Shown one piece after another: positions 23,787 through 37,072 of a stretch of DNA of 64,000 nucleotides. The notes under the pieces are model-generated. The model saw nothing but the letters and a program-made list of their open reading frames with translations, did not search any database and had not been told where the DNA came from. The DNA is taken from contig NC_092043.1 of the NCBI RefSeq assembly GCF_003086295.3, positions 49,566,598-49,630,597 on the forward strand. The letters run 5' to 3'. The DNA is from Arachis hypogaea (lineage: Eukaryota > Streptophyta > Magnoliopsida > Fabales > Fabaceae). Made by a program: the position numbers and the translations under genes. Each line of letters starts with the position of its first letter. The stretch's first letter is position 1.

Positions 23787-24070
23787 ACGGTGTTTGTTTA
23801 CAAATACGAGAGATTGAGATAAGAATACAAAGACACAAAATTATATTTGATAAATAATATATAAATAGAGATATTATATTCAAAGATACTAAATTAGTGT
23901 CTTTTGTGTCCTTTCTAATAAAAAAGACATAGACGAGACACTAACAAAAAAAATAATTTATTCTTATCTATTTTTATCAAATTTTTATAATTATATTTTT
24001 TTATCATTATATTTTTTAAAAAAAAATTTTGTTAAAAAATAAGAGCAAATTAAATTTTTATAATTTATTT
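23787..24070. mobile_element. Decayed relative of the Tourist-like MITE at 6220
   Basis: Starts GGTGTTTGTTTACA and shares the interior CTAAATTAGTGTNTTTTGTGTCC and GACACTAACAA blocks with 6220-6541. The right terminus is not recognisable, so the copy is truncated or too diverged. Confidence 0.55.
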
Positions 24071-24419
24071 TAATTTATTAATAAATAAAATATAAAAATA
24101 ATAATTTTTATATTTTTATTAATATATTTTATTTTCAACCTACTTTATTAACCATAATGATTAAAAATAAATTAAAGTGAGTGATAAAGGGGGCAAAAGC
24201 ATGATGAATGAAGGTAGCTACTAGCTAGTACGGTCAAAAGAGACACTTCTTCATTCTCTCTTTTTAATTTTCTCTCCTTCAATTTGCTTTGCATCATTCA
24301 ATTCATAAAGTAAGCCAACACATAAAGCCACCCCACAAACCAACTAAAACATTCTTTCTTTGCACTTTAATTTGGAGAGCATTTCCAGACAAACAAAGGT
24401 GTGTATGTGATCAATTTTC

Positions 24420-24450
24420 TTTCTTTCTCTCTCTCTCTCTCTCTCTTCTC
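24420..24450 (+). repeat. (CT)n tract upstream of the Dof gene
   Basis: Pyrimidine dinucleotide run about 770 bp before the Dof start codon. CT tracts are common in plant 5' leaders, so it may lie in the transcribed leader; this is inference. Confidence 0.8.
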
Positions 24451-25214
24451 TCACATAGTCTCTCAACTCAATTTGCTTTTCCTCTATCTTTTTACTTTGA
24501 ATTTCTTGGCTACTTCTGTGGCCAAACTTGGCTATATGGATTTTTCTCAAGTTTTTTTTTCCTTTTCATGCATATATATAATTCTAATTATTAAAGCTAT
24601 ATATTATGAGTTTTTAGGGTTTTGCTTTAAAGCTTGAGAGAAATATCAACTTCCACCACCAGATTAAGAGTGTTTTCTTCTTCTTCTTTTTTTTCTTCTT
24701 CTTCTTCTTATTAATTATTATTATTATTATTATTCATTTTTGTAGCTATACCATGTTCATCATGCTCTTATATGTATGGTACTAGCTACTATAATATTAC
24801 TTATATATTGACCTCAAGTTTTTTTTTTTTTTTTAATCTCAAGGGAAAGTTCTTGATCTCTGATCTTAACCTTTTTTAATTACTAATGTGATGATTTTCA
24901 AAAGAACATATAAATGATAGTTAAAAAGAAATTTTTATTTGTTATTATATATAGATTCTTCTCAAGTTTCAAGTTAAACCTTCTGATTTTATTTTTTATC
25001 CTGTTGCTATAGATTCCTCTCAATTTTAATTTCTCAAGTTCTTATCCTTTTGATGAAGATATTTCTTCTCAATTCAAATCCATGTCATAATATTAGAAGC
25101 CTTATTAATCATCTTGAAAATCCTCATCCCCAATTATTATTCTTGAAATTACAATTTGTTGATGTCTCATATACAAATAATATATATGGATTATTATTAT
25201 AATTTCTTAGGGTT

Positions 25215-25693
25215 ATGGAAGGGATAGGTCCCAACAACAATTCATGCACAACAAGGCCTCATAATGAAGGTGGTGGTGGAAATAACAACAACAATTTAGA
25301 GAAGAAAGCAAGACCACAAGAGCAATTGAATTGTCCAAGGTGCAATTCAACAAACACAAAGTTTTGCTACTACAACAACTATAGCCTCACACAACCAAGG
25401 TATTTTTGCAAGACTTGTAGAAGGTATTGGACTGAAGGTGGGTCCCTCAGGAATGTTCCTGTTGGTGGAGGTTCAAGGAAGAACAAGATCAAGATCAATA
25501 CCAATAACAACTCTTCGTCATCGTCGTCAACAACATCAACACCTTCATCAAATTCAAAGGTTCTTGTTCATCAAGACCTACTAAACCCTAATAATAATAG
25601 GGTTATTCAAGGACAAGATCTTAATCTTGCTTTCCCATCTATGGATCATCACAACAATTATCATCATGGTTTGTTACCATTTATTGATATGGC

Positions 25694-25725
<32 letters not shown>

Positions 25726-26144
25726 GTAATGGTGATGCACCAAGTTCTCTTTCAGCTTTGGAGCTTTTAAGGTCAAGCATGGCTTCTAGGGGTTTGAGTA
25801 ATCCATATTATGCTTCTTCTAATTCTTCATTGGTACCATCAAATTCATCAAGTGTAATTTACCCTACTTCTGGATTAGGGTTTCCAACCATGCAAGAAGT
25901 AGTTAATAATAATAAGCAAAATAGTGGTAACCTTGGATTTTCATCTTCTTCATCAATTATGGATCATCAACATCATGAAGAGAATATTGTTAATAATAGT
26001 GATGGTGGAGGAAGAGTTCTTTTCCCTTTTGGAGAGGTGATGAAGAGTGCTGAAGAAAACAACAACAAAGAACAAGGGAATAATTCATCAAGCACTGCCA
26101 ATGGTGGATATTGGAATGGAATGATGGGTCAAGGGTCATGGTGA
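25215..26144 (+). CDS. Dof zinc-finger transcription factor (DAG1/DOF2.5-like)
   Basis: Encodes 309 residues. A single Dof finger spans about residues 38-91: C40 and C43, then C65 and C68 (CX2C-X21-CX2C), with [15 protein letters not shown] and [20 protein letters not shown]. Dof proteins are plant-only nuclear factors that bind AAAG cores. After the finger come Asn/Ser-rich linkers (including a poly-Asn run around residues 160-170), a [12 protein letters not shown] block, [20 protein letters not shown] and a C-terminal YWNGM...GSW. That order resembles Arabidopsis DAG1/DOF2.5-type proteins, which act in seed germination and vascular tissue; the role here is inferred. A splice-acceptor-like TTTCTTAG ends 4 bases before the ATG, so an upstream exon may add residues or leader; I could not place one. 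The exact subfamily is less certain than the Dof identity. Confidence 0.95.
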
Positions 26145-27970
26145 AGGGACAACAAGGAAACTAAGAACATGCATTATTAATTACTATTATTTGAGAAATT
26201 CTTAGATGTTTTTAGGGTATAAGAAAAAGTTTATTTTGTACCATTCATCATTTATATGCAAAAAAACTAATTATCAAATGATAAATAATGGTGCAAAATA
26301 TATTTTTTTTCTTATTTTAAGAGTATCTAAAAATTTCTCTTAATTAATATTTTTCTTTAATTTCAGTTCATATTTTTCTTTTTCTTTTTTTCCATGTTTT
26401 CTTATTATGATATTTGTTTGATGAAGTTATGTTATAGAGCTAACAATAGGGTACACATGGTTATTACTTATTAGTTATTACTTTGTTTTTTTGTACACAA
26501 TGCCTATATATAACTTTCTGTTTTATCAATGTGTGCATATTATAGAGCTCATCCGAGTTTTTTTTTTCATATATATAAATAGATTGAAAATAGAGTTGAA
26601 TATTTATGTCTAAGGTATATAAATGTAAGAAGTAAATTACCATGATTTATATGGGGTTTTTTCAAATATTATGAATGATAGATGTTTGATATTTTTTATA
26701 GAAAACTTTAATAATACTTTGGAGAAATAAAATCTAAAAAAATGAATTAACAATTTTCTTTTATCAAACTATAATTTAAAATGTTACTTTACATAAGAAA
26801 AATACTATGATTTAAAATTTTAATGGAAATTGAACATGTTATTAATTAGATGTTGAGATTATTTATAAGGGTTTGTATAGACATACATACACATTATTAT
26901 TACTAGTTTGGTTGCTTTTGTGCTCTTTCCAGCTACTCTCTTCTTTCTATCTTTGTCTTAAAAATAATTAGTGGGTTGTGTCAGCTTTGTTGTCTAATTT
27001 ATTATCACATCTGAGATTCTTCCAACTATGAAAGCACTTATTATTGGAATTATTCTTTGGAATAATATGAAAAAGAAAATTCAAAATTAATGGAAGGACA
27101 AGAGAGAAGTGTTCTATGTGATCTTAGTGTTTTAGCTGAATTAGGGAATGTCACACCCTACTTTCAATGCATAATAATAAACCTGAAATCTTAGTCCATG
27201 TATTTGTTGAATTAATAATTAATAAAATATAACCAATATGGACCGGTTTATTTAATATAATAATCAATTTATTAATCTGTTTAATTAAACAAATATTAGA
27301 AATTTAAATTTTATCTTATGTATATAACATCTTATTTATTAGCAATAAATTTTTAATAAATTTTTTATTCATAATAAATTAATCATTAGCCTATCAAATT
27401 AAAAAATATCGTAAACAAAAAAAATAATTAATAAAATGTACTACCATAAATAATAAATATAACATCAAAGATCGTATAACTTAACAGAATAGAACAAATC
27501 TTGAAAAATTGGATTACCTGCCCCCACCTAAAACACTAACCTAAATATATATAATAATAAATTTTTTTTTGGTTAGATATATAATAATAAATTAACTTGA
27601 TGTATGTGTTAATTGAAAGTCCAAGTGTGTCACATTCATGTTCATGTCATTCATCCACCTGCTTTTATAATAATAGTATGCGTGGAAGGACATAGGAAAA
27701 TTCTCAAGTTGCCTACCTTAATTTTCTTGGTATTTTTTTAGTGGGGCCCCCAAACATTCTCCTATGAGGGCAAGTGGGGAAGAGCATATTATGTATTACT
27801 ATTTCAAAAGTTTGTCTAACCATAACATCTCAAGAGATGACTGAAAAGATAAAAATATTAATAAGTTTTGAATATATAAAATATATTAAAAGATTATATA
27901 TTTTTTTAATTACTTACTTTGTTTCTTTGATTAGAAAATATTTTATCAATTATTCTTTACATACGAGTCA
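26145..27970. other. Dof 3' flank and AT-rich intergenic sequence
   Basis: Presumed 3' untranslated region just after 26144, then intergenic sequence. No other gene recognised. Confidence 0.55.
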
Positions 27971-29261
27971 TTTTTCCATACAAATCTATACAAATTATTT
28001 TATCTTAATTTACCTCACGCATCTCTTAATCTAACTAATTTTTCAATCAACACGTAAATATATAATTATCTTTTTCGAAAGGATTTTATTTCCATTTTCA
28101 AATTTTCTCAACGTTTTCGGTCTACGTTTTCTTTCATCTCTGCATTCTCTGCGTTTTTCTTCGTTCGTTCTCTACGTTTTTGAAATCAAGTTCTAAAATC
28201 AGTTTTGAACAGTTATTTTGTTGTTGAAGATAGTGAATAATTCAAGTTCAGATTGTCATTTGAACTAGAACGAAGTTGATTATTGTTTTGAATCCAATCA
28301 AGTGGCTGAGATGTGGTTCGATTCTAGTTAATATTTTTGTTAGTAGTTTATAATTCTGCAGGCGAATAATGTTGTTTTTGTTTGTGAAAATTGTGTTGTT
28401 CATCGTTGATGGTTTGAATTGAATGTAATGTAAAAGTTATGCATTAAAGAAAATATTTTTCTGTATTTACAGTAAATTTTGATGTAACACGAAAATATTT
28501 GAGTATATTATTATTTAAGAATTTTTTGTGTATGTGTGCTAATAAGTTCTACATAATTCAAAACTCTTCTTCTCCTTCCTCCTCATCTTCTGCTGCTTCT
28601 TCTTCTTCTTTTTCATCATCATCTTCTTTTTTTTCTTATTCATCTTTTTTTATCTTCTTAAGTTTCTTCTTGTTTTACTCTCTTAATAAGAATAAAAAAC
28701 AAAAAAAATTAAACAAAGAAGAAGAAAATATACATAATGGTACAAAATTACTTAGAAGATAATGATGAACTTACATTCATTCAACTAAAAGAAAGAAAGA
28801 AATAAGGAAAAGAAGAAGAAGAAAAAAAATGCAGCATTAAGGGAAATATTTTTCTGTATTTGTAGCAAATTTGGGTGTAACACGAATATATTTGGATGTA
28901 ACACGAAAATATTTGAGTGTATTATTTAAGAATTTTCGGTGTATGTGTGCTGATAAGTTCTATATAATTCAAAACTGTTCCTCTTCCTCCTCCTCATCTT
29001 CTGATGCTTCTTCTTCTTCATCTTCTTATTTCAAATTTAGCTTCGCAACTTCCTTCACTTTTCGCGACGATTTTTAGAAATTTTTGAGAGATTTTGATCC
29101 TTATTTGAATTTTTGAGCATTGCAGTTTTGATTGTGAAAAAAGAACCGTTTGAGTTATTCAAGAGTTAGAGTTAGGGAAGCGCATGTTTACACGCAATCT
29201 AAACTGAAGGTTATTTTTATTGAGTTTGGACCAACTTATATGAACTTATATACCAAAAAGA
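27971..29261 (-). mobile_element. Repeat element with internal tandem units, copy 2
   Basis: Reverse-orientation relative of 18112-19879. Its left end (TTTTTCCATACAAATCTATA) matches copy 1's right end, and its right end in reverse (TTTTTGGTATATAAGTTCAT) matches copy 1's left end. It carries two units, marked near 28530 and 28940 by GTGTATGTGTGCTNATAAGTTC, against three in copy 1. It also contains the unique ATCGTTGATGGTTTGAATTG segment found reversed near 19470. The low-complexity Ser-rich frames are not genes. Confidence 0.75.
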
Positions 29262-30407
29262 CCATGTGTAACAGATCTCATATCTTATATAACCTCTTAA
29301 AATTCTCCAAAACATCATTTAAAAGTAGATGCAATTTTTTTTTTTGTGACTTGATGCAATTAATTAATGAAGTCTTTAACTTTTTCTAAAAAGAGAAATA
29401 TTTTATGTTCAACAAATCCTCTTACATATTATTTTTTAATATTTGTTAATAATATTTGAATCTTATTATTAATAATTAAGAATTTGAATGAGCTAATTTT
29501 GTAGCGGCAAAATTATGGAGCTAATTCTATAAACATCAAGGAATAATGTATTAATTCTCCCCAAATGGATTTTTTTTTTCCATCCCCATAACTCCAAATG
29601 AAGTTGCAAAAAAGAATAACTAGTTTATCACTCAAATTAAACAAAATCTTGGTAGAAAACAAAATCCTTCTAATTAATTACTAAATAAAAAATTGATTAA
29701 TTTTCAGATTTCAAGCCATTATATATTAATGTATTTTTTTCGTTTGCTTTATTACATATGTAAGAGGATTGTATACTATATTACTCTTTCTAGAAGTAGT
29801 CAATTCTATTATTCTATTACATAATAATAAGAAGGATATTTAAGAAAATCTGTTTTAAAGAGATAAATTATTTACCTTTTTAGTAAACTACACTAATTTT
29901 TTTCAGGTTATCAAAGCCTGCCTGAAAGGCTGAAATTTTCCTAATATCGCAAGTAGCTAAATAATCCTTATATATTTTATAAAATATGCAAGGTTTTGAA
30001 AACCGAACGGTGATCGAACTAATAGAAACTAAAAGTTTAAAAATTTAAAAATTTAATTAAAATCAAATTAGATTTAAAATATATCATTTTAAAAATATTA
30101 TTTTTTATTTTATTTTATAAACCGATTAATTATTGAAAACTCAGATTAATTGACTAACTTTTCTAATTTTTTTAATCGATTTATTGCTAATCAATTTTTA
30201 TCCTAAATCGAACTGATTTAGAGACCAATTTTCAGTTAACCAAATTAGTCCTAATTGGATCCTCAGAATGAAAATATGATGTTATTTTTTTAGTTTGTAT
30301 CAGAATATCTATTAGACTGAAAGCCTAATGACTAATTATACTAATTAACTATTCTTACAAAAAGATAGATCATTGTAAAAATGAGAAATTAAAGGATATT
30401 ATGCAAG
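29262..30407. other. AT-rich intergenic sequence
   Basis: No gene or bounded element recognised. Confidence 0.55.
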
Positions 30408-30416
30408 GATTAGTAT

Positions 30417-30586
30417 GAGCAATGCTAGGGGGCCAGCAATTTTTGTGATTGTTAGCCATCAACTAGCCATCAATGATGATTTGATGGTGTGAGATTGGTA
30501 TGAGATTTCATCCAATGGCTCACCTTCTCCTGCTGGTTACATGCTGGCCAAAATTCAATAAAACTGCTGGTCCCCTAAACTTTTCC
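30417..30586. mobile_element. Mutator-type MITE, 9-bp TSD
   Basis: The 170-bp element is flanked by the 9-bp direct repeat GATTAGTAT (30408-30416 and 30587-30595). The ends GAGCAATGCTAGGGGGCCAG and, reversed, GGAAAAGTTTAGGGGACCAG form terminal inverted repeats of about 27 bp. It is non-coding. Its size, ends and 9-bp duplication fit the small Mutator-derived MITEs known from peanut (AhMITE1 type); that match is from memory. Confidence 0.85.
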
Positions 30587-30689
30587 GATTAGTATTTATT
30601 TTAGTTTCTATTTGTTGCTTCTTTATGTTATTATTATTTTTCCATCTCTCCTAATAATAAGTCTTTTAACATTTTCTTTATTTGTTGTT

Positions 30690-32604
30690 CACTACCATAT
30701 TTTTTGTGGTTTAGCCACTAAATTTTAACTACGAATATTAAATCGTGATAAACATCGTCACAGCGGCTAAAATTTAATTTTTTGCCACAAATAATATTTT
30801 TTGTAACTATACTTCCTGCTTACATCAACGTGTCATGGCTATTCTGTCTTAAATAAATTAGTTTTTAAATAAATTTATTAATATATAGTATCATTTTTTA
30901 AATATTTTGACATTAACACATATTTATGAAATTAAATCTAAAAATATAAAAAAATAAATTTAGATAAAATAAAAAATTATAAAAATAAAGATAATATTCT
31001 AATATTTAAGTTAATTATAAAGATAAAATTTATTTAGCCAAAATAATATAATTTGAATAGATAATAAAAAGTTCAATAATTTTTAAGTATAAAAAAAATT
31101 TCAGTTTTTATTAAAAATAAACTATTTTATTATTTTTAAATTTAAAAAAATGAGGATAAGTTAAACAAAATTTAGTCTTTATTTACATGGTTTAGTATTT
31201 ACTGTATATTTTTGTGAGTATTATATTCTTACTATATGCATAATTATCTTTTTAAAAATTATTTTGTGAAATTATGAATTAAATTTTTTATTTATACTAT
31301 TATTTAATTGGTATATTCCATTAATTAATTATTTTTTAGTTATAAAAAAAAGTAATACTAATTAATTTATGAGTCACTTATATAAAAATTTGCAATTTTA
31401 TTAAGTAACAACAAAATTGATTTGTAAAATTTTTTATAACAATTTTATGTGATAATTAATTTGTCTAATGTAATAAAATTTTAGTAACTAATTTAGTAAT
31501 TAAAGTTTATTAAACATTAAATTTTTCAGGTAAAAATATTTACAAAACTTACTTAATGTATAACTCTTATTATATTATTTCGTGTATAAATCGTTAACTA
31601 TCAACTGCATGAAATGAGAGATGGTGAGGGTCATATATTTATTAAAGTATTTTTTTGTTATTTATTATTATTATAATAAAAATTAAAGATAAAAATATCA
31701 CAAACTCAAAATTTAAATTTAAATTTAAATTTAAATTTTAATCATATTTGACCATTAAAAATAAATAAATAACTATTGTATTAAAAATAAAATAATTTAA
31801 AGTATATTTAGTAGATAATAAACAGTAGAATAGAAAGAAATATTCTTAAGATTAAAGAAAATTAAAAGACGATCTAAACAACAATGACCAAGCTTAGTGA
31901 AGCAAAATCGTAATAATTGCTCTCTTAGCAGAACTACGATAATCAAAGAATATCAACAACAATAAAGAATTTGCAGAAAGTTTGGACGAAATAAGTCTCA
32001 ACCAACTGTACCTACCAGAAAAGATTACAATGACCCTTTAGTTATGAATGTCAAAGCTATATGAAATTTCAATTTTTTTACGTGATTTTTTGAGTTCTAA
32101 TATTTAGTTTATTTCTTTTATTCAATTTTGTATTCAGTTGTAGACGGGAGAAATCACAACTAGCAAAAGATGACAATTTAAGTTTGGCATTTGAAAAATG
32201 ATGAAAAAGACATTATGAAACTTGATGGGCATGGCAAAATAATGACATAAATTTATTGGTACGGTTTTTGGGTGTAATGGCCAGTAGAGCAACGCTGTAA
32301 ATTGGAAAGGTCTTTGATTCTGAAAATGTAAGAAGTGTGATAAATTTAGAGAAGTTGGTTGAAACTTCAGAGAAAAAACTATGGACATGGAGAAATCAAA
32401 ATTCAGTTGGTAGCTTTGTACAAATTTTTGTTATCAAAATACAGTGATAAAGTGTCTAGTTTATTCAGTGATATGCCAGACATTTAATTGGTGTATTTAA
32501 TAAGTAATAGTTAAAATTTTAAATATATTTATTCTAGAAGGGATTAGAATTTATTTTATTTATGTTAAAATTTTTCTTATTTCTTATTATATATAAGTTT
32601 AGAC

Positions 32605-32677
<73 letters not shown>

Positions 32678-33202
32678 CTGAATCCTTATTAGTATTTTTT
32701 TATGAAAAAATGTTAGATATTATATATTTAAAAAGTTTGATTTTGTTATTAATGTTATATATATAAATATAATTTTAATTTAATAAAATTATTCAATTAG
32801 AGCAAATTAGCATAAATTAGCTACGGATTATATGTGAAAAATAGAGTGAATTAGCCACGATGATTAAATAATCTAATATTAGCCACAAAAAAAATTATGG
32901 CTAAAAAATTTGGCCTGCACAAATTAGCTACGGATGAAGTGTGGTAGAATTATACTTTTCGATTTGATTATTCTTATTTAGCCACAACATTATGCGTGGA
33001 CAATATTATACAAATTGTGGCTCTTTGAAGGTCTCCACGATGTTTAAAACTGTGGCTAATAACACTAAAATCGTGATAAGTTGAAAATGCAATCCTCCGA
33101 TTAGCCACAAATATTCTTTCGTGGCCAATGTATAGTTGCTACAGTTATTTTAGAGTTTAGCCACGATTTTTTTCGTAACTAAACCCCTTATTTCTTGTAG
33201 TG
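30690..33202. mobile_element. Non-autonomous CACTA (CMC/EnSpm) element
   Basis: Begins CACTACCATATTTTTTGTGG and ends (reversed) CACTACAAGAAATAAGGGGT, the CACTA terminus. It is flanked by GTT on both sides (30687-30689 and 33203-33205), the 3-bp duplication typical of this superfamily; the identity extends to GTTGTT. Subterminal regions, especially 32810-33180, hold many copies of TAGCCACRA/TTAGCTACGG in both orientations, as expected for transposase-binding repeats. The element is 2513 bp and has no recognisable transposase, so it is a deletion derivative. It contains the long (TTA)n array. Confidence 0.88.
32605..32676. repeat. (TTA)n microsatellite inside the CACTA element
   Basis: About 24 uninterrupted TTA units. 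Confidence 0.98.
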
Positions 33203-33205
33203 GTT

Positions 33206-33767
33206 GTTGGTGTTTATTTTTTTTCTTTTTTATTTATATATATAATTTAATTTTAATACATTATTAGTATAAAAAAATTTACACATATATTTAATCATAT
33301 AATATTACATTAACAAAAATATTTATTTTTATATTAATTACGTAAATAATTATCTAATAAAAAATAATATAATTAAACGACGATATAAAACAGGTTATAC
33401 TGCTAATATATACATCAGAATTAAAGCCTATTATTTATTATTATATTACTTTCATCTTCAGATCTTCTAATGATTTGTCCGTAAGAATAAATAGAAAATG
33501 ACATTTTCCAATAAGTGGTAGAAAATCCATCACTTATGTTAGAACATTGCCTAAGATTGTTGTTACAATTGGAGAAAACTTTATGGTCAAGGCAGTTAGG
33601 ACCTACACTGAGTAACATATTAAAACTCAGAAAAGATCCTCCAAGAAAATGTTGAAATCCATGGATCCATTTTTGGATTGATGTACGAACACGTTAGGTG
33701 TAGTAAAGTAATTAATAATGATTGTAAAAGAAAGTTTTAAATCCATTGATGCATAGAAACTATATTA

Positions 33768-33808
<41 letters not shown>

Positions 33809-36342
33809 TTATTTCATCCAATTTACTAGTGATATAACTGAAATTCTTAATTGGAAGCTTTTGTATTTTTTATTATTTATTTTTACATAGATAGAATGCT
33901 TAAAAAATATTCTGTTATTTTTTTTTTAAATACATTCTTTCCTAACTGATTTATTAGAAACTTACCTTTTTTTTTTCAACCAAACAATTTAGTAAAGAGA
34001 AAGGGAGGAGAAAAGAGAAATATTAACTAATTATTTATAAAAAAAAGTTAATTCTCAGTTTTTTTTTCCTAATTAATTGCGGTATTTAATTTGCCCGTCA
34101 TGTTTGGGAAGTAAAGAGAGACGAGTGTTTAAAAAGTGAGATAAACTCATTAATTATATATTTTTAAAGTTTAATTATTTTGTAAGTTTTTATAGTTTTA
34201 TTAAATTTTTAATTAGATCATTCTAATTTAAAAAATTTTAATTAAAATAGATAAAGAATTTTAAATTAAGTCTTTATTGAAAATTACCGTTTACATATAA
34301 CTAAATAATCTTAGAATATTTGCTTATGTGTTTGGATTTGGGATGAAATATTCTTAAAATGTTCTTTTTTTTTTTTCAACTGTTAGTATGAATTTAATTA
34401 AAATTTTTATCTATTATATTTATAAATTAAAGATCTAATTATAAACTTTTAAAATAGTAAGAACTTAAATAAAAGTTTGGTGAAATAATAAAAACATATA
34501 AAATAATTAAACCTATATTTTTAGCTCTCTCCTTTATTATTTTTCAATTCCTCTAAAATCTCATATCACGGACACATTTAAAAAATCCAAATCAATAATG
34601 ATGATGAAATTTTTTGTGCAATCAATAATTTAAAAAAAAAAGAGAAACAATGGTGTGAAAACGAGTGTGTGTTGATATATATGTCATTTATTCAAACAAT
34701 TGCATAGAATTATAAATTTAGTTAATAAAAAACACCATTAATTTTTTTAGATAAACCCAAATTTAAAGAAATTGTACATAATGGTTGATTTGTCAACTTC
34801 TTATTTGTTGATAATTAACTAAATATTTGTACTATTAAATATTAATAATCAATTCCTTAAATATAGTTTACTTCAAAATAACAATCTTAGAAGCTAAGAT
34901 ATCAATTTTTTATGGAAAAAAAATTAATAATTTATGTTACTGATTCCAAGCTAATTTTTTTCACCTACCTATAAGGCTATAACCTTTAAAGTTTATTCCC
35001 ACAATCACATGAAGAAGCCACATTCACTATATACCCTAACAGTTTAAATCCGTTGGGACTTAACTATCTTAATGTGCACTAAATTCAAACTCAGAAAAAA
35101 CCAAAGTAAAAAAAAAATAACGTGCATATCAAATATTCCTAATTAACTACTTGCTTGATCCATCTCCCCTCTTTCTAAGTAAAAAAACCACTTTGCTTAG
35201 TATCACTACGTCTACATTTTTTTATAATATATATTGTTTTAATATTAGTATTTTTTGAACAATCAAATATGTCTTTTTTTGTTTTGTTAATAAAAAATAT
35301 TTTAAATACATAATTAATTAATAACAATTATATTTTTATACGAGTGTAAAAAATATTTGGTGTACAAATAATATTTTTTTAAAAATATTGCCACTTAATA
35401 TGCTTTAGCTTTTAAACAATGAATTTCTCATTTTCCTGTTTCCCTGGCATTAACTTCTCTTGCACTTCAAATGCTTTATCTTTTGTTATTTTCACCCTTT
35501 GACACTTTCAAGGTACAAAATTTTTTTCTTTTAATATGTCCATTCCTTTGGTTGATATATTAAACCATTATATCTAAATATAATTTATATCCAAATATAT
35601 TAATTTAAGAATATAGCAAATTTTCAATATAACAATTAAGGTAAATATTCTCATGAAAATATTTTACATGAAGATGACAAATTGACAATGAACCATTAGA
35701 TGGTTTAACATGTCTGATTGAACCATCTAATAATTCGCAATGCCATCTTCAAGAGAGTATCCACCCATAATTAAAAAGTGTACATTCTATTTTTTCCATG
35801 ATATGATATTATAGTAATTTATTTGTACGAGAACAAAAAATCATAAACGGCCCTTGACAATTATCTTGAAAGATAACGAGATCCTCAACTAAAAAAAAAC
35901 ATACCCTTTCCGGTCATCTTTACTTTTATGAGACCGATTAGCCTCTCTATCAATATTCTCTATTTGTATTAACAGAATAAGTTTACATGGCATGTTAAAC
36001 TATTGATTTATTCATTAAAAACCAACTAGGATTAACAAATTCTTTTTTATTGGAAGTCTCGTTGTCTTTTAAGGATAATTATCAAAATTATTTAATTTTT
36101 TATTATCTTTTTTAAATACATTAGCTAAATTTATTATGTAAAACTAAAAAATATTAATGATTTTTAAATTATCTTTATTTATAAAAATTAAATAAAAGAT
36201 ATATTAGTAATTAATGTATCACATAAATATGTTTTGAAAAAAGATTATTGACAAAGAGACTAACTAGTCTCACAAAATTAAATATAAAAAATCAAAAAAA
36301 ATATTTTTTTTTTTTGAAAACTCGTAGTCATTCGAAGAAATT
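33206..36342. other. AT-rich intergenic sequence
   Basis: No gene recognised. Includes an (AT)n array at 33772-33806. Confidence 0.55.
33772..33806. repeat. (AT)n microsatellite
   Basis: AT run of about 35 bp. Confidence 0.97.
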
Positions 36343-36350
36343 GTGAGAAT

Positions 36351-37072
36351 TAGGGGTGCACAGACCCGGCCCGGCCCGAAGGCCCGGCCCGGTCCCGAAC
36401 ACTTTAGGGACTAATTTGGTGTGATTTTATCGGGTCTAGAGTCGGGTACGGGTTTCAAAAATAGACCCGGTCATTATTTCGGGTCGGGTCCATGCCATAG
36501 CTCGGGTCACCCGAAATCGGCCCGGTGGCCCGGTCATCATACACAATTAATATTTTGTGTTATTAGTGATAGATCATGACTATTCTTATGTGGAATTTTA
36601 TTGTAAACCTTAATATTTTGTGTTATTAGTCATTATAAGACTATAAATTAATGTATTATGTTTAGAATGCATAAGACTTTAGACTAATACATAAGATTGT
36701 GTTATTTGTATTGATTTAAATATTTGGTATTATTAGACAATATTAATATTGATTGTGGTTATGCTTTAATTTTGAAGAAGGGTTGGTTCTTGTTATATTT
36801 TTCTAAGTGAATTTTACCATGTTAACTAATGGTTGGAGTCTTGGAAATTTGAATTTTTTTTACATGCTAGCTTACAAGAAGGTATCAACGTAATGTAATG
36901 TTAACGGCCCGGTTTTCACCCGATTTTCACCCGGTATAATTGTGGCCCGAAAGTATATTAGTTTCATCGGGTTTAGGACCAGGTTCGGGTCTAATAAATA
37001 GACCCGGTGTATATTTCGGACCGGGTCTGGATCACATCAAACCCAGCTTCACCCGACCCATGTGCAACCCTA
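36351..37072. mobile_element. hAT-type non-autonomous element, 8-bp TSD
   Basis: The 722-bp element is directly flanked by GTGAGAAT (36343-36350 and 37073-37080), an exact 8-bp target duplication. The ends TAGGGGTGCACA and (reversed) TAGGGTTGCACA are short terminal inverted repeats of hAT type. Both ends hold clusters of GACCCGG, GGCCCGG and CGGGTC motifs, a strongly GC-rich subterminal region, while the centre is AT-rich. It has no transposase and is a deletion derivative. Confidence 0.93.
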
